Positions 1-11,083 of a DNA stretch of 64,000 bases are shown piece by piece. The number at the start of each line of letters is the position of its first letter. Position 1 is the first letter of the stretch. The notes below the pieces were generated by a model. It was not told the origin of the DNA and made no database searches. It was given only the letters and a program-made list of their open reading frames with translations. Made by a program: the position numbers and the translations under genes. Origin of the DNA: Tatumella morbirosei (GTDB lineage: Bacteria; Pseudomonadota; Gammaproteobacteria; Enterobacterales; Enterobacteriaceae); assembly GCF_000757425.2 (NCBI RefSeq), contig NZ_JPKR02000003.1, positions 124,001 to 188,000 on the forward strand, read 5' to 3'.

Positions 1-804
1 GCTGAATTTCCGATGCGGCGAATGGGGGCCAATGTCTGGCCACTTAATACCGTCCAGTTTTCTAACCATACCCAGTACGGACACTGGACCGGTACTGTAA
101 TGCCGGCAGAACACCTGACCGATATCGTTAAAGGGATTGCAGAAATTGATCGGCTAAAAACCTGTGATGCGGTGCTGAGTGGCTATCTGGGGTCTGCGGA
201 ACAGGGAGAAAAAATCCTTGAGATCGTTCGACAGGTAAAAGAAGCCAACCCACAGGCCTGGTATTTTTGCGACCCAGTGATGGGACATCCGGAGAAGGGC
301 TGTATTGTGGCGCCGGGAGTAGCGGAATTCCATTGCAAGTCGGCACTGCCTGCCAGCGATATCATTGCGCCTAATCTGCTGGAACTGGAAATGCTCAGTG
401 AGCGTCAGCTTAGTAATATTGATGAGTGTGTCGATGCCAGTCGTCAACTGATAGCCAGTGGCCCGCGGATTGTTCTGGTGAAACATCTTTCACGTGCGGG
501 CAGACGCAGCGATCAGTTTGAAATGTTGCTGGTGACTGCCGAAGAAGCCTGGCATATCAGCCGTCCGCTGGTCGATTTTGGCGTCCGACAGCCGGTAGGT
601 GTCGGTGATTTAACCTGTGGGTTATTGCTGGTGGATCTGCTGTACGGAAAATCATTGCAGGATGCTCTTGAACATGTGACTGCGGCAGTTTATGAAGTGA
701 TGCTCAAAACACATCAGATGGGGGAATATGAGTTGCAACTGGTAGCGGCGCAGGATCAGATCGCTCATCCGGAACATCATTTTGTCGCAGAACGCCTCAG
801 TTAA
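1..804 (+). CDS. pdxY: Pyridoxal kinase PdxY, 5' end cut by window
   Basis: ATP-dependent kinase of the ribokinase superfamily that phosphorylates pyridoxal in vitamin B6 salvage in the cytosol. The reading frame is open from base 1, so the CDS enters from outside; about 20 N-terminal residues are missing relative to the 287-residue E. coli protein. Strongly conserved blocks are visible, for example [18 protein letters not shown] near the visible start, [12 protein letters not shown] in the middle, and the anion-hole/catalytic stretch [15 protein letters not shown] near the C-terminus, where the GVGD aspartate is the expected catalytic base. It runs convergently towards the SDR gene. Identity is very likely; only the true start cannot be seen. 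Confidence 0.96.
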   Translation, partial: AEFPMRRMGANVWPLNTVQFSNHTQYGHWTGTVMPAEHLTDIVKGIAEIDRLKTCDAVLSGYLGSAEQGEKILEIVRQVKEANPQAWYFCDPVMGHPEKGCIVAPGVAEFHCKSALPASDIIAPNLLELEMLSERQLSNIDECVDASRQLIASGPRIVLVKHLSRAGRRSDQFEMLLVTAEEAWHISRPLVDFGVRQPVGVGDLTCGLLLVDLLYGKSLQDALEHVTAAVYEVMLKTHQMGEYELQLVAAQDQIAHPEHHFVAERLS

Positions 805-930
805 CTCTTTTCAATCGCCGGATAGCCAGCCCTGAGGAGGTTATCCGGCAAAAATGACTCTTCGATTTCCGGACAATGCTGCCGCTGTTTAAAACAGCTC
901 CGGGACATTCTGCTCAGCTGAACCAGACCC

Positions 931-1689
931 TTACAACGCTTGCCCACCTGATACTTCGATACGTTGTGCGGTGATCCAACCGGTTTCATCACTCAGAATG
1001 GCACTGATGGCATCGCCGATATCATCCGGTAAGCCAACGCGGCCCAGTGCCGTTAGTGAGGCAATAGTATCGTTAATTTCACGGGTATCGCGAACCCGTC
1101 CGCCACCGAAATCAGTCTCTATGGCGCCCGGTGCCAAAATATTAACCCGAATACGGCGTTCACCCAGTTCTTTGGCCTGATAGCGGGTCAGTACCTCCAT
1201 TGCGCCTTTCATGGCCGCATAAGTGGAAGACCCCGGATAGGTCATCCGGGTAAGCCCGCTGGAGATATTCAGAATCCGCCCGCCATCGCTAATCAGTGGC
1301 AGTAATCGCTGGGTCAGAAAATAGGGACCTTTAAAGTGTACGTTCACCAGTGCATCGAACTCCTGTTCTGTTGTCTCACTGAACAGTTTGTAATGCCCAT
1401 GGCCGGCATTGTTCACTAAATAATCAAAGTTATCACGGTGCCACCGCTGTTTCAGTAATGTTGCGACCTGCTGAGTAAAAGCTTCAAACTGCGAACTGTC
1501 CCCGATATCGAGCTGTAATGCGGCTGCACGGGCACCCAAAGCTTCAATTTCTTTCACCACTGCCTGAGCTTCTTCAGGATGGCTGCGCCAGGTAAAAATG
1601 ATATCTATGCCACGGGCGGCGAGCTTTAAGGCTCCATTTTTACCCAGACCACGATTTCCACCGGTAATTAATGCAATTTTCTGGCTCAT
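931..1689 (-). CDS. SDR family oxidoreductase
   Basis: Classical short-chain dehydrogenase/reductase of 252 residues using NAD(P)(H); the substrate is not predictable. The Rossmann motif TGGNRGLG lies at residues 9-16, NNAG at 93-96, the catalytic serine region at 143-144 and the YxxxK pair at Tyr157/Lys161. A longer frame extends 11 codons upstream, but the ATG at 1689 is preceded by GTGGAG at good spacing and starts directly with the typical SDR beta strand, so it was chosen. It is divergent from the LysR-type regulator at 1806, the usual arrangement of a regulator and its target, so control by that regulator is a reasonable inference. Confidence 0.88.
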   Translation of the reverse strand: MSQKIALITGGNRGLGKNGALKLAARGIDIIFTWRSHPEEAQAVVKEIEALGARAAALQLDIGDSSQFEAFTQQVATLLKQRWHRDNFDYLVNNAGHGHYKLFSETTEQEFDALVNVHFKGPYFLTQRLLPLISDGGRILNISSGLTRMTYPGSSTYAAMKGAMEVLTRYQAKELGERRIRVNILAPGAIETDFGGGRVRDTREINDTIASLTALGRVGLPDDIGDAISAILSDETGWITAQRIEVSGGQAL

Positions 1690-1805
1690 AGTAACTCCAC
1701 TGATGAAATAACAAGACGTCAATGAGGATATTCGTTAATAATAAAACAATAAACCGGCTATAACGGATATCAGTGTTTCGTTTATGACAACAATCAGGAG
1801 AGGGC
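1690..1805. promoter_or_regulatory. Divergent SDR/LysR intergenic region
   Basis: A 116-bp AT-rich gap between the leftward SDR gene and the rightward LysR-type gene. It must hold both promoters and, by analogy with other LysR systems, the regulator binding site. No individual box could be assigned with confidence by eye. Confidence 0.5.
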
Positions 1806-2708
1806 GTGGATAAAATTCAGGCAATGCAGGTATTTGTCCGGGTCGCAGAGATGGGGAGTTTCACCCGGGCTGCCGAAAGCCTGGGGTTGCCTAAAGCCAG
1901 TGTCTCACGGCAGTTACAGGCTCTTGAAAACCAGATGGGCACTCGTTTGTTGCATCGAACCACGCGTCAGGTTCAACTGACCTACGACGGACTGGTCTGT
2001 TACGAACGCTGTATTGAGCTATTGTCGATGCTGGATGATATGGACAGTCTGTTTCAAATGGAGCCGGCAACACTCAGCGGCAAACTGCGGGTCGATATGT
2101 CAGTGGCGATGGCGACCGGGTTTATCCTGCCGAGACTGCCAGAGTTCCTGCAGCAATACCCCGGGGTAGAGATCGAACTCAGCAGCAGTGATCGCCAGGT
2201 TGATATTGTCGGTGAAGGATTCGACTGCGTAATCAGAGCCGGAGAACTTAAAGACTCCGGGATGATAGTGAGGCCGCTTGGGGTGCATCAGATGATTAAC
2301 TGTGCAAGCCCTGATTATCTGGCGCGTTTTGGAGTCCCGGAACATTCAGAAGATCTGTCTCAGCACGCGATGGTGCATTATAGTCAGCATCTTGGTCAGC
2401 CCTCACAGGGATTCGAATATTTTGATGGTAAACAGAGTCACTATTATCCGGTAGGAGGTGCTGTCACAGTCAACAGTACGGAGACTTACCGTACCGCCTG
2501 CCTGGCAGGGTTAGGGATTATTCAGGTGCCCTCCAGTGGCGTCAGGCCACTGATACTGAGCGGTCAATTACAGGAGATTTTGCCTGGGTTGCCGGCAAGG
2601 CCGATGCCGGTCTCTTTGCTTTATCCTGACAGGCGCAATGTGCCGCGCAGGGTCAGGGTGTTTATGGACTGGTTGGCCAGGACCGTGGCTGACTATCTCC
2701 GGCCATGA
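1806..2708 (+). CDS. LysR-type transcriptional regulator
   Basis: A 300-residue LysR-family DNA-binding regulator. Residues 1-60 form the winged helix-turn-helix (MDKIQAMQVFVRVAEMGSF, then AAESLGLPKASVSRQLQALE), followed by a periplasmic-binding-protein-like effector domain. The start is GTG at 1806 with AGGAGAGG just upstream. The family normally activates or represses the divergently transcribed neighbour, here the SDR gene at 931-1689. The effector is unknown. A stem-loop with A/T tracts follows the stop codon and ends transcription. Confidence 0.9.
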   Translation: MDKIQAMQVFVRVAEMGSFTRAAESLGLPKASVSRQLQALENQMGTRLLHRTTRQVQLTYDGLVCYERCIELLSMLDDMDSLFQMEPATLSGKLRVDMSVAMATGFILPRLPEFLQQYPGVEIELSSSDRQVDIVGEGFDCVIRAGELKDSGMIVRPLGVHQMINCASPDYLARFGVPEHSEDLSQHAMVHYSQHLGQPSQGFEYFDGKQSHYYPVGGAVTVNSTETYRTACLAGLGIIQVPSSGVRPLILSGQLQEILPGLPARPMPVSLLYPDRRNVPRRVRVFMDWLARTVADYLRP

Positions 2709-2727
2709 ATCCTGTCGGTCACCGCAC

Positions 2728-2763
2728 AAAAAAATCCCCGTCAATGAACTGGCGGGGATTTTT
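2728..2763. terminator. Bidirectional Rho-independent terminator
   Basis: AAAAATCCCCG and CGGGGATTTTT form a perfect stem around a short loop, with an A tract on the left and a T tract on the right, so it can end both the LysR transcript (rightward) and the dtpA transcript (leftward). Confidence 0.9.
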
Positions 2764-2777
2764 ATCATGTCTGCGAA

Positions 2778-4241
2778 TTAATCGCGGGTCATTTTGTTCA
2801 GTAGTGGCGCTGAAAGCAGCATAATAACGGCAATCACCAGCGTGCTGATCCCAATTTGTTTAAATACATGCCCATAGACATTCAACGACATCAGTGGGTC
2901 AGTCACATTATCCGGGACTGCCATTAGCGCGGCAATTTTCCCGGCAATCACTGCGGCACCTGCGGTGGTCAGAAACCAGGAGCCCATGATAAAGCCCATC
3001 AGTCGCTGCGGTACCAGTTGGGCTACCATCGCCAGACCCAGCCCGGAGATCATCAGCTCACCGACACTTTGCAACGCATAGCTTAAAATCAGCCAGTTGA
3101 TGGAAACAATACCTTGCTGGTTAGCATACATTGCACCCAGTGGCAGCACCAAAAACGCTGCTGAACACAGCAGCATACCGATAGAAAATTTAAATGGCAT
3201 GGGCAGCCGGTCACCCATTTTGTTATACAGCATGGCCAGTAACGGGCTGGCAACCATAATCCAGAAAGGATTCAGGGCCTGGAATTGCTCAGGTTCAAAA
3301 GTAATGCCAAAAATTTGATGGCCAACGTTACGGATAGCAAAGAAATTCAGCGAGGTTGGCATCTGCATATACAGAACAAAAAACACCACGGCTTCAAGCA
3401 TCAGGATAAAGGCAACGATCATTTTGCGGCGTGCTGCACCCTGCAACGCGAAGGTTTCTTTGGCGAACAGCAGCACAATCGCAATAGCGATTACCCCTAA
3501 CGCGATACGGGCAATGTGCTGATGGTGCAGTAACCAGGTGGCAACAGCGACCAGTACCACAATACCGACCAGGGTGGCCAGCAGTTTACCTAAATGCAAA
3601 GGACGGAAGTCAGCCGCAGATCCCTGTTGCTTAACCACGGATTGCAAACTCAGGAAATTGATAAGGGTAAAGACCAGCCCGACGACCGACAGTGAAAAAG
3701 CAACACTCCATCCGTATTTGCTGGCAAGCCAGGGAGTGAGCATCATAGAGAATAGTGAGCCGATGTTAATCGACATATAGAACATGGTGAAAGCACCATC
3801 CAGACGCGGATCATCTTTCTTGTAGCAGGTTGATAACAGCGAGGAAGGGTTGGCTTTAAACAGACCGCTGCCGACGGCAATGGTTGCCATGCCAATATAG
3901 ACTATGCTGACATGGTGACCTGAGTAAGCAATCATCGCATAGCCCAGCGCCAGAACAATGGTACCGAGGGTAATCACCCGCTTAGTCCCCAGAACTTTAT
4001 CGCCGAGCCAGCCACCAATGGAGACAAGACCATAGACCAGGGCGCTAAATGAAGAGAACAGGGTGACAGACTCAGCTTCTGACATACCCAGTTGTCTGAC
4101 CAGGTAGACGGCCATAATAGCCTGTAAACCGTAATAACCGAAACGCTCCCAGAGTTCGATGGTGAAGATCAGATAGAAGGCTTTCGGCTGCCTGAAGGCA
4201 TTCAGGCTGGGCTGGTTTTCCGGATTGTTTGCAGTAGACAC
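2778..4241 (-). CDS. dtpA: Di/tripeptide permease DtpA (TppB)
   Basis: Proton-coupled oligopeptide transporter of the POT family in the inner membrane, importing di- and tripeptides. The protein has 487 residues with about 12-14 hydrophobic segments. The POT signature [10 protein letters not shown] at residues 29-38 carries the ExxERF motif used in proton coupling, and the amino-terminal MSTANN and many internal blocks ([43 protein letters not shown]) match E. coli DtpA. It lies downstream of nth in the same direction but behind a 565-bp gap with a terminator, so it is expected to be transcribed from its own promoter. Confidence 0.96.
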   Translation of the reverse strand: MSTANNPENQPSLNAFRQPKAFYLIFTIELWERFGYYGLQAIMAVYLVRQLGMSEAESVTLFSSFSALVYGLVSIGGWLGDKVLGTKRVITLGTIVLALGYAMIAYSGHHVSIVYIGMATIAVGSGLFKANPSSLLSTCYKKDDPRLDGAFTMFYMSINIGSLFSMMLTPWLASKYGWSVAFSLSVVGLVFTLINFLSLQSVVKQQGSAADFRPLHLGKLLATLVGIVVLVAVATWLLHHQHIARIALGVIAIAIVLLFAKETFALQGAARRKMIVAFILMLEAVVFFVLYMQMPTSLNFFAIRNVGHQIFGITFEPEQFQALNPFWIMVASPLLAMLYNKMGDRLPMPFKFSIGMLLCSAAFLVLPLGAMYANQQGIVSINWLILSYALQSVGELMISGLGLAMVAQLVPQRLMGFIMGSWFLTTAGAAVIAGKIAALMAVPDNVTDPLMSLNVYGHVFKQIGISTLVIAVIMLLSAPLLNKMTRD

Positions 4242-4806
4242 TTGTACCTCTGTGCTTTTTACCCTGTTTTACGGCAGGAATTAAGTGTGTGCCATGCGTC
4301 TGGTTGCGCATGATCGTCATTTTTTTCAGGCTGCGGGACGACAAAAGCAGACAACAAAAACAAAATAACATTGACACCATAAAATAGGTGGCGGGATGCA
4401 TTATGCAGATTTTAAATTTGTTAATGATGTGATGTGTATGATTATATATCGAAAAAATCTCACTGCCTGTTTTAAAGAATAATGAATGTTGGCAGTGAAT
4501 GCAATCACAGGGTATTTGAATTAAATTGCTATGCAATGCAATTAATTTAGTCGTTGATACTATGTGTCTGTTGTTTATCTGGTTTTAAAGGTTATTAAAC
4601 CGATAGTTGGCAGGATATAAGGAATGTTTGTTCGTAGCATATAAGGTCAACCCGCCGCTGAAAAAATAGCCATAAAAATCCCTGATAGTTTACGACTAAA
4701 ATTAAGTGGCTGTGCAACTCTATGATTTAACTTTGAAATAAACACAGATGCGCCGGATTGTGCATCTGTGCTAAAAGGCAGAAATAAAATGAGTTTTTTG
4801 GTGGGA
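4242..4806. other. 565-bp non-coding region upstream of dtpA
   Basis: Distinctly AT-rich stretch between nth and dtpA. It holds the nth terminator (4743-4770), and a separate inverted repeat CACTGCC (4461-4467) / GGCAGTG (4491-4497). The dtpA promoter must lie here. The one open frame crossing it (4072-4536, minus) overlaps dtpA out of frame and has no coding character. I see no RNA gene. Confidence 0.6.
4743..4770 (-). terminator. Candidate terminator after nth
   Basis: Perfect 9-bp stem CACAGATGC / GCATCTGTG with a 10-nt loop. Read leftward the stem is followed by TTTATTT, fitting an intrinsic terminator for the rsx-nth transcript; read rightward it is not followed by a T tract. Confidence 0.7.
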
Positions 4807-5439
4807 TTAATCAGTTTTTTCGCGGTATTCGCACAAATCTTCTATCAGACAGGAACCGCAGCGGGGCTTGCGGGCAATGCAGGTGTAACGTCCGTGTAAA
4901 ATTAACCAGTGGTGACAGTCAACTTTGAATTCTGCAGGAACAACCTTGAGTAATTTTTGCTCAACCAGGTCAACATTTTTGCCGGGGGCGAAACCAGTCC
5001 GGTTTGATACCCGAAAAATATGAGTATCCACTGCAATGGTTGGCCAGCCAAAAGCAGTATTCAGGACCACATTAGCCGTTTTTCTGCCAACACCAGGCAA
5101 CGCTTCTAAAGCTTCACGATTTTCCGGAACCTGACTTAAATGCTTGCTGACAAGGATCTGGCAGGTCCTGATGACATTCGCAGCCTTGCTGTTAAACAGG
5201 CCGATGGTTTTTATACATTCACGAACACCCTCTTCACCAAGCTCGAGCATTTTTTCTGGTGTCGGTGCTTTCGAAAACAGACCCACGGTCGCTTTGTTGA
5301 CACTGACATCTGTTGCCTGAGCTGACAACAGAACGGCTATCAGTAGTTCAAACGGAGAAGAAAAGTTGAGTTCAGTGGTCGGGTGCGGGTTATTCGCCCG
5401 TAACCGGCTTAGAATCTGATAACGTTTCTCTTTATTCAC
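4807..5439 (-). CDS. nth: Endonuclease III
   Basis: DNA glycosylase/AP lyase removing oxidised pyrimidines in base excision repair. The 210-residue length matches the 211-residue E. coli enzyme. The helix-hairpin-helix [14 protein letters not shown] contains the catalytic Lys120, Asp138 sits in AVDTH, and the [4Fe-4S] loop has Cys187, Cys194, Cys197 and Cys203 in C-x6-C-x2-C-x5-C spacing. The start codon overlaps the rsxE stop by 4 nt, so nth is translationally coupled as the last gene of the rsx operon, the same order as in E. coli. Confidence 0.97.
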   Translation of the reverse strand: MNKEKRYQILSRLRANNPHPTTELNFSSPFELLIAVLLSAQATDVSVNKATVGLFSKAPTPEKMLELGEEGVRECIKTIGLFNSKAANVIRTCQILVSKHLSQVPENREALEALPGVGRKTANVVLNTAFGWPTIAVDTHIFRVSNRTGFAPGKNVDLVEQKLLKVVPAEFKVDCHHWLILHGRYTCIARKPRCGSCLIEDLCEYREKTD

Positions 5440-6173
5440 GACACTTTTCCGGCTGGCAGAGGCGCAGAAGCGGCCGAAGCACTCTGTGGCAAGGCAGAGG
5501 CAGCATTGGCTGCGGCAGCGGCCTTGTGTTCCGCGTGTTGTCGGGTGCGTTGATCAATAAGATATTTCAGAGCCAGCAGCATACCGAGGCCGATAAAGGC
5601 ACCCGGTGGCAACATGGCCAGTAACATTGGAGAATCAAAGTGGAACACCTGAATCCGTAATACTTTGGCCCAGGGGCCAAGCAACTGATCGGCACCGTTA
5701 AAAATGGTGCCATTACCGATAATTTCGCGGATAGATCCCAGCGTTACCATGGCACAGGTCGCCCCCATCCCGATAGAGAAGCCATCCAGTGCAGAGAGCG
5801 CCAGATTAGATTTGGAGGCAACGGCTTCTGCACGGCCCACCACAATACAGTTAGTCACAATCAACGGGATAAAGATCCCGAGTGACTGATACAGGCTGTG
5901 AGCATAGGCACTAATCAACATCTGAACGCAGCTGACCACTGAGGCAATGATCATCACATAAATCGGAATTCGGATTTCCGTAGGCATCCAGCGTCGGGAT
6001 AACGAAATAGCACTGTTAGTAATGGTCAGTACCAGGGTGGTTGCCAGCCCCAACCCCAGCGCATTGGTCGCAGTCGACGTAACGGCTAATAGCGGGCATA
6101 ATCCCAGTAACTGGACCAGTGCGGAGTTATTTTTCCACAAGCCGCCAATCAATAGTTTTTTAGCTTCACTCAT
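5436..6173 (-). CDS. rsxE: Rnf/Rsx electron transport complex subunit E
   Basis: Integral membrane subunit of the Rsx (Rnf) complex, which moves electrons between NADH/ferredoxin-type carriers and, in E. coli, keeps the SoxR [2Fe-2S] cluster reduced. About six hydrophobic segments; [20 protein letters not shown] near the N-terminus and [16 protein letters not shown] are typical of the RsxA/RsxE pair, each with a membrane cysteine thought to bind an iron-sulfur cluster. The frame extends further upstream, but ATG 6173 forms an ATGA overlap with the rsxG stop and aligns with the E. coli start (MSE). The C-terminal tail is unusually rich in Ala and Ser. Confidence 0.95.
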   Translation of the reverse strand: MSEAKKLLIGGLWKNNSALVQLLGLCPLLAVTSTATNALGLGLATTLVLTITNSAISLSRRWMPTEIRIPIYVMIIASVVSCVQMLISAYAHSLYQSLGIFIPLIVTNCIVVGRAEAVASKSNLALSALDGFSIGMGATCAMVTLGSIREIIGNGTIFNGADQLLGPWAKVLRIQVFHFDSPMLLAMLPPGAFIGLGMLLALKYLIDQRTRQHAEHKAAAAANAASALPQSASAASAPLPAGKVS

Positions 6174-6799
6174 TGAGTTTCTCCACAATCAGGCAGCGAT
6201 GACAGCTGCGATGGCAGTGTTTCGATATACAGGGTCGTGCGTTTTGTGGCATTCACTACCGCACGGGGGGTTATAGTCGCACCGGTAAACTGGTCGAAAT
6301 CGCCACCGTCTTTTTTAACCGCAAAGTGTTTGTCATCAGCGCCATGTAACACCACCCCGGAAAAATGGGTGATCCAGTCCGAGATGCGCAATTCAATTTT
6401 ATCGCCCAGCCCCGGCGTTTCGTGCTGTTCGACAACCCGTACACCGAGCACTTTGCCGTGGAAATCAGCGCCAACCAGCATTTGAATCGCACCGGAATAG
6501 CCGTCCGGCGCGGTGGTTTCCAGAGCGACAGCGACCGGTTTTCCATCTTTACGGGCCAGATACAGGTGGTGGGGGTCCATATTCCCCAGGGCCTTGTCCC
6601 GCACCACATAACATTCCTGTTGCAGCTTATTATTATACATCGACGGCGGAAGGACCTGGTCGAAGAGTGCTTTTTGTTCCAGCGCCATCTGATGTTCAAC
6701 CGTGGGTTTGGTCGCCATATTAATCACAGCGGTCATCCCGGTGGTGACTGCGGCAAAGACGGCCAGAGTGACTCCGTTTTTTCGGATAGCATCGAGCAT
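6170..6799 (-). CDS. rsxG: Rnf/Rsx complex flavoprotein subunit G
   Basis: Periplasm-facing subunit anchored by one N-terminal helix (about residues 9-28) and carrying covalently bound FMN. The flavinylation motif TGAT is at residues 172-175, with Thr175 the expected attachment site. The 209-residue length is normal. It overlaps rsxE by 4 nt and follows rsxD by 3 nt, so the whole set is one operon. The [11 protein letters not shown]-terminus resembles the E. coli protein. Confidence 0.95.
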   Translation of the reverse strand: MLDAIRKNGVTLAVFAAVTTGMTAVINMATKPTVEHQMALEQKALFDQVLPPSMYNNKLQQECYVVRDKALGNMDPHHLYLARKDGKPVAVALETTAPDGYSGAIQMLVGADFHGKVLGVRVVEQHETPGLGDKIELRISDWITHFSGVVLHGADDKHFAVKKDGGDFDQFTGATITPRAVVNATKRTTLYIETLPSQLSSLPDCGETQ

Positions 6800-6802
6800 C
6801 GG

Positions 6803-7861
6803 TTATTCCTTACGATGGCCATACACCCGCGGTTGAGTGTAGTAATCAATTAACGGGACACAAATATTTGCCAGCAATACTGCGAAGGCGACACCATCCG
6901 GATAACCACCGAAACTCCGGATAAGCCAGGTCAGCATTCCAATTAATGCCCCATAGATTAGTCGGCCTTTATCGGTGGTAGAGGCCGAAATAGGGTCGGT
7001 AGCGATGAAGAACGCGCCAAGCATGGTACCCCCGGAGAACAGATGCATCATCGGAGGTGCGAGGCTACCTGGGGACAACCACCAGCCAAGACAGGCGCAG
7101 AACGCCAGCGCAACCAGATAACTCACCGGGATCTGCCAGCGGATAGTGCGGGTCGCCAGCATAAACAGACCACCCGCCAGGAAGCCGACATTGATCCACT
7201 GCCAGCCTTGCCCGGCGATAATGCCATGAAAAATAGGCTGTTCCAGTAACTGTGCCGCACTATGGCCGGCGCGCAGACCGGTTTTAAATCCATCCAAAGG
7301 AGTTGCCTGGCTGATTCCATCCACACCAATTTGCAGGGCCTGCATCGACAGGCCGCCACTGGTATGGGCCGTAAATATCATGCTCAGACTATCGCCTAAA
7401 CCCGGCTTTACGGATTGCAAGGCCTCGGGTGGCAACCAGCTGGTCATCTGAACAGGAAACGAAATCAGTAATACGACATAACCCACCATGGCTGGGTTAA
7501 AGGGGTTCTGGCCCAGCCCGCCATACAGTTGTTTGGCGATAATAATGGAAAACGCGGTACCCAGTACAATAAGCCACCAGGGAGCCAGCGGGGGCAGGCT
7601 GACGCCAAGCAGCAGGGCGGTCAGTAGGGCGGAATTATCTGCCAGCACCGGTAACACCGGTTGGCGTCGCAGACGTAATACTAAGCCTTCCGCTATCCAG
7701 GCGGTCAGAGCGGCAAGGGCAACCTGAATCAGGTTACCGTAACCAAAGAAATACCATTGTGCTGCCAGACCAGGAATGGCTGCCAATAATACCAGGGTCA
7801 TAATCCGGTTGGTACTGCGCCGGTTATGGGTATAAGGAGAACTTGATATACGAAAAGCCAT
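6803..7861 (-). CDS. rsxD: Rnf/Rsx complex membrane subunit D
   Basis: Polytopic inner-membrane subunit of 352 residues (related to NqrB) with a covalently attached FMN, expected at Thr187 in SQATPLD. Hydrophobic segments run through most of its length, and blocks such as [22 protein letters not shown] match E. coli RsxD closely. The stop codon of rsxC immediately precedes its start, indicating tight translational coupling inside the rsxABCDGE operon. Confidence 0.95.
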   Translation of the reverse strand: MAFRISSSPYTHNRRSTNRIMTLVLLAAIPGLAAQWYFFGYGNLIQVALAALTAWIAEGLVLRLRRQPVLPVLADNSALLTALLLGVSLPPLAPWWLIVLGTAFSIIIAKQLYGGLGQNPFNPAMVGYVVLLISFPVQMTSWLPPEALQSVKPGLGDSLSMIFTAHTSGGLSMQALQIGVDGISQATPLDGFKTGLRAGHSAAQLLEQPIFHGIIAGQGWQWINVGFLAGGLFMLATRTIRWQIPVSYLVALAFCACLGWWLSPGSLAPPMMHLFSGGTMLGAFFIATDPISASTTDKGRLIYGALIGMLTWLIRSFGGYPDGVAFAVLLANICVPLIDYYTQPRVYGHRKE

Positions 7862-9931
7862 TTATTCCTCAGATGTCGTATTCTGCAACACAGGCGTCGC
7901 GGGGTGTCGTTTTTCTGAATGAGTTGCCGGAGTGACTATTGTGCTGACATTCTGGCCTGCTTTTTTGGCTTTGGCCCGGGCAATAGCCGCAGCGATAGCG
8001 GCTTTACGTGGGTCGACCTCTGATTCACTGATAACCGGAGCTTGTTTTTCAACGGGTTCACTCACCGGGTCGGTCTGAGCGGCTTTTTTGGCTTTAGCCC
8101 GGGCAATGGCCGCTGCCACCGCCGCTTTACGCGGATCCTGTTCGTTATCAACGGTAGCCGGTACCGGTTCACTCACCGGGTCGGTCTGAGCGGCTTTTTT
8201 GGCTTTAGCCCGGGCAATGGCCGCTGCCACCGCCGCTTTACGCGGATCCTGTTCGCTATCAACGGCAGCCGGTACCGGTTCACTCACCGGGTCGGTCTGA
8301 GCGGCTTTCTCCGCCTGGCGTGCTCTGGCCTGAGCTTTTCTGGCTTCCCGCTGGGCAATAACCGCACTGTTGTCGGGGACTGCACCTGCTTTGACTTCGA
8401 CTGCCTCACCCGCATCAGCAGATTTGGCTTTTACCCGGGCTATGGCTGCACTAATTTCATTCGATTCACTGGCAGAGACCCGACGTTTAGCTGCTGCATG
8501 TTTAGCTTCACGCGCCTGTTTTTCGCGTTCCAGACGCTGCTGGCGGGCTTCAAAACGAGCTTTAGCTTCAGCGGTACGCTGTGCTTCAAGATCAATTTGC
8601 TGCAACTCCGCCTTTTCCTGACGGTAATACTGTACCAGCGGAATGTTACTGGGGCAGACATAGGCACAGGCACCGCATTCAATGCAGTCATTCAGGTGAT
8701 AAGCGCGGGCTTTATCATGATCGCCCCCCTGGCAATACCAGTACAGTTGTTGTGGCAATAACCCAGCTGGGCAAGCATCGGCACAGGCACTGCACCGGAT
8801 ACAGGACTGCTCTGATTCGTTATTGCCCATTTCTGAGGCGGAAGGTGCCAGTAGACAGTTAGTGATTTTCACCATCGGAACATCAAGAGATGGCAGGGTA
8901 AAGCCCATCAGTGGCCCTCCCATAATCACCAGTTGCTGCTCAGTGGCTGAAAATCCACCTTGTTGAAGCAGATGACTGACCGGGGTACCGATGCGTCCCC
9001 ACACGTTACGGGGACGGGCCATGGCTTCACCGGTCAGGGTGACGACTCGCTCAGTCAGGGGTTCTCCGTCAATGACCGCCCGTTTTACGGCAAACGCCGT
9101 ACCTACGTTCTGCATCAATACACCAATATCTGCAGATCGCCCACCGTGTGGGACTTCCAGACCGGTAAGAATCCGGGTCAGCTGTTTAGCACCTCCGGAA
9201 GGGTACTTGGTGGGGATCACGCGGACTATCAGGTCAGTGTCTTTTCCCAGCGACTGTTTCAGGCTGCGGATAGCTTCCGGTTTGTTATCCTCGATACCAA
9301 TCAATACCTGGTCTGCACGAAGCAACCAGCCGAGTATCCGGCATCCGGTGAGAATTTCGTCGGCATAATCCTGCATCAGCCGGTCATCGGCGGTAATGTA
9401 GGGTTCGCATTCAGCAGCATTAATAATCAGGGTCTTAATCCCCTGTAATCCGCCATTCAGTTTGGTGGCTGTCGGGAACCCGGCACCACCCAGTCCGGCG
9501 ACTCCCGCGTCGTGGATCAGTCGGATAATGTCACGACGGTCATGCTGCTGATAGTCTGCTACTGGCTGACGTTCAATCCATCGATCTTCACCATCAGGGC
9601 GAATAAAAATACAGGCTTCAGAAAGCCCGGAGGGGTGAGCGGTAATATGTGGAGCAATAGCCGTCACTGTTCCGGAGGTCGGAGCATGGACCGGTAACAT
9701 CCGACCCCGGCCAAACGTCAACGGCTGACCACGCAGCACTTTATCGCCCGGCTGAACCAGGACTTCGCCTTCCTGGCCTAAGTGTTGCTTTAACGGAATA
9801 ATAAACTGTGCCGGTAATGGCAGTTCTGCCAGCGGGGTACCGTTAGACTGGGTTTTCATCTCCGGCGGGTGAATGCCCCCTTTGAAGTCCCAAATCTTTT
9901 CGCTACGAAAACGAGAAAACAGATTAAGCAT
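7862..9931 (-). CDS. rsxC: Rnf/Rsx complex iron-sulfur subunit C
   Basis: NADH-binding, Fe-S subunit of the Rsx complex. The N-terminal two thirds contain a glycine-rich nucleotide-binding stretch (GLGGAGFPT, about 146-154) and two ferredoxin-type [4Fe-4S] motifs (Cys377/380/383/387 and Cys416/419/422/426). From about residue 440 the protein becomes a charged Ala/Lys/Arg-rich tail that includes a 37-residue unit ([20 protein letters not shown]...) repeated nearly identically through a 111-bp DNA repeat. The total of 689 residues is somewhat shorter than the 740-residue E. coli protein because the tail varies in length. It overlaps rsxB by 8 nt. Confidence 0.95.
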   Translation of the reverse strand: MLNLFSRFRSEKIWDFKGGIHPPEMKTQSNGTPLAELPLPAQFIIPLKQHLGQEGEVLVQPGDKVLRGQPLTFGRGRMLPVHAPTSGTVTAIAPHITAHPSGLSEACIFIRPDGEDRWIERQPVADYQQHDRRDIIRLIHDAGVAGLGGAGFPTATKLNGGLQGIKTLIINAAECEPYITADDRLMQDYADEILTGCRILGWLLRADQVLIGIEDNKPEAIRSLKQSLGKDTDLIVRVIPTKYPSGGAKQLTRILTGLEVPHGGRSADIGVLMQNVGTAFAVKRAVIDGEPLTERVVTLTGEAMARPRNVWGRIGTPVSHLLQQGGFSATEQQLVIMGGPLMGFTLPSLDVPMVKITNCLLAPSASEMGNNESEQSCIRCSACADACPAGLLPQQLYWYCQGGDHDKARAYHLNDCIECGACAYVCPSNIPLVQYYRQEKAELQQIDLEAQRTAEAKARFEARQQRLEREKQAREAKHAAAKRRVSASESNEISAAIARVKAKSADAGEAVEVKAGAVPDNSAVIAQREARKAQARARQAEKAAQTDPVSEPVPAAVDSEQDPRKAAVAAAIARAKAKKAAQTDPVSEPVPATVDNEQDPRKAAVAAAIARAKAKKAAQTDPVSEPVEKQAPVISESEVDPRKAAIAAAIARAKAKKAGQNVSTIVTPATHSEKRHPATPVLQNTTSEE
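8055..8315. repeat. 111-bp tandem repeat inside rsxC
   Basis: Copies begin at 8055, 8166 and 8277 with GGTTCACTCACCGGGTCGGT. The first two full 111-bp units differ by only a few bases, and the third is partial (about 40 bp before diverging). The unit is a multiple of three and encodes 37 residues, so copy-number change preserves the reading frame. A more diverged copy lies on the low-coordinate side (about 7960-8054). Confidence 0.93.
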
Positions 9932-10502
9932 GATGTTCTACCGGAATAACACGGACAGGAATGGTGTTTAAATCCCATTTCCAGTTAGCGGTGGTGGTTG
10001 CCACGGGGCGCATTTCTATGCAGTCCGTCGGGCAGGGGGCGACACATAAATCACAGCCTGTGCACAAATCCGTCAGCACAGTGTGCATCGCCCGGGTGGA
10101 ACCGACAATTGCATCTACCGGACAGGCCTGAATACACTTGGTACAGCCAATACAGTTCGCTTCGTCTATCCAGGCAACCTTGCGTTCAGGGGCTTTAGCT
10201 TCTTCATCGCCGTCAATAGGCTGCGGTTCCACATTCAGCAGTGCTGCCAGTTTCAGCATGGTCTGCTCACCGCCTGGTGCACATTTATTGATCATTTCAC
10301 CATGATTACCCACCGCATCAGCATAAGGACGGCAGCCCGGGTAACCACATTGCCCACACTGGCTTTGTGGCAGTAATTCATCTATTTGTTCAACAATCGG
10401 GTCTTCTTCAACTTTAAAACGGCGTGAAGCGTAGCCCAGCAGAGCGCCAAACACCAGGCCGAGAATACTTAGTGAAACAATAGCAATCCAGATAGCGGTC
10501 AT
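9924..10502 (-). CDS. rsxB: Rnf/Rsx complex ferredoxin-like subunit B
   Basis: Iron-sulfur subunit of 192 residues with an N-terminal membrane anchor (about residues 3-24), a [10 protein letters not shown] cluster motif of the Fe-S domain family, and two [4Fe-4S] ferredoxin motifs ([12 protein letters not shown] and [12 protein letters not shown]). It passes electrons among the membrane flavoproteins of the complex. Its start abuts the end of rsxA and its stop overlaps rsxC, in the conserved rsxABCDGE order. Confidence 0.96.
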   Translation of the reverse strand: MTAIWIAIVSLSILGLVFGALLGYASRRFKVEEDPIVEQIDELLPQSQCGQCGYPGCRPYADAVGNHGEMINKCAPGGEQTMLKLAALLNVEPQPIDGDEEAKAPERKVAWIDEANCIGCTKCIQACPVDAIVGSTRAMHTVLTDLCTGCDLCVAPCPTDCIEMRPVATTTANWKWDLNTIPVRVIPVEHHA

Positions 10503-11083
10503 CAGAATTTCACCAGCCCCGTAAAGCCCATAAATGCCAGCGCCATCAGGCCTGCAGTCACCAATGCAATGGATGAACCTTTAAACGGGGCCGGGACATT
10601 CGCCAACACCAGACGTTCGCGGATACCGGCAAACAGTACCATGACCAGAGAGAACCCGAGCGAGGCGCTGAATCCAAACAGTGCAGCCTGCAGAAAGGTC
10701 TGTTTCAGGTTAACACTGAGTAGTGGCACACCCAGCACCGCGCAGTTAGTGGTAATCAGTGGCAGGAAGATACCGAGCAACCGATACAGCGACGGGCTGG
10801 TTTTGCGTACGACCATCTCGGTAAACTGAACCGTCACGGCGATCACCAGGATATACGCCATGGTTCTCAGATAGACAAGATCCAGCGGCACCAGGATAAG
10901 ATGATTCACCAGCCACGCACAGATGGAAGCCAGTGTGATTACAAATGTGGTTGCCAGACCCATCCCGATAGCGGTTTCCAGCTTTTTGGAAACACCCATG
11001 AAAGGGCAGAGGCCTAGAAACTTTACCAGCACAAAGTTATTTACTAATACTGTGCCAACAAAGAGTAATAGATAGTCAGTCAT
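10502..11083 (-). CDS. rsxA: Rnf/Rsx electron transport complex subunit A
   Basis: First gene of the rsx operon: a 193-residue inner-membrane protein with about six helices, paired with RsxE. The N-terminus [19 protein letters not shown] is essentially that of E. coli RsxA, so the ATG at 11083 was preferred to another in-frame ATG at 11089; neither has a strong ribosome binding site. The promoter of the operon should lie in the roughly 180 bp between this gene and add, where I could not assign specific boxes. Confidence 0.95.
   Translation of the reverse strand: MTDYLLLFVGTVLVNNFVLVKFLGLCPFMGVSKKLETAIGMGLATTFVITLASICAWLVNHLILVPLDLVYLRTMAYILVIAVTVQFTEMVVRKTSPSLYRLLGIFLPLITTNCAVLGVPLLSVNLKQTFLQAALFGFSASLGFSLVMVLFAGIRERLVLANVPAPFKGSSIALVTAGLMALAFMGFTGLVKF

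Noticed and set aside
4072-4536. 154-codon minus-strand frame covering the dtpA start and leader
   Set aside because: It overlaps dtpA out of frame, has unusual composition and no ribosome binding site.
8042-8761. 239-codon open frame on the plus strand opposite rsxC
   Set aside because: It is the antisense shadow of the repetitive, GC-biased rsxC tail; it has no ribosome binding site and its repeats mirror those of the real gene.
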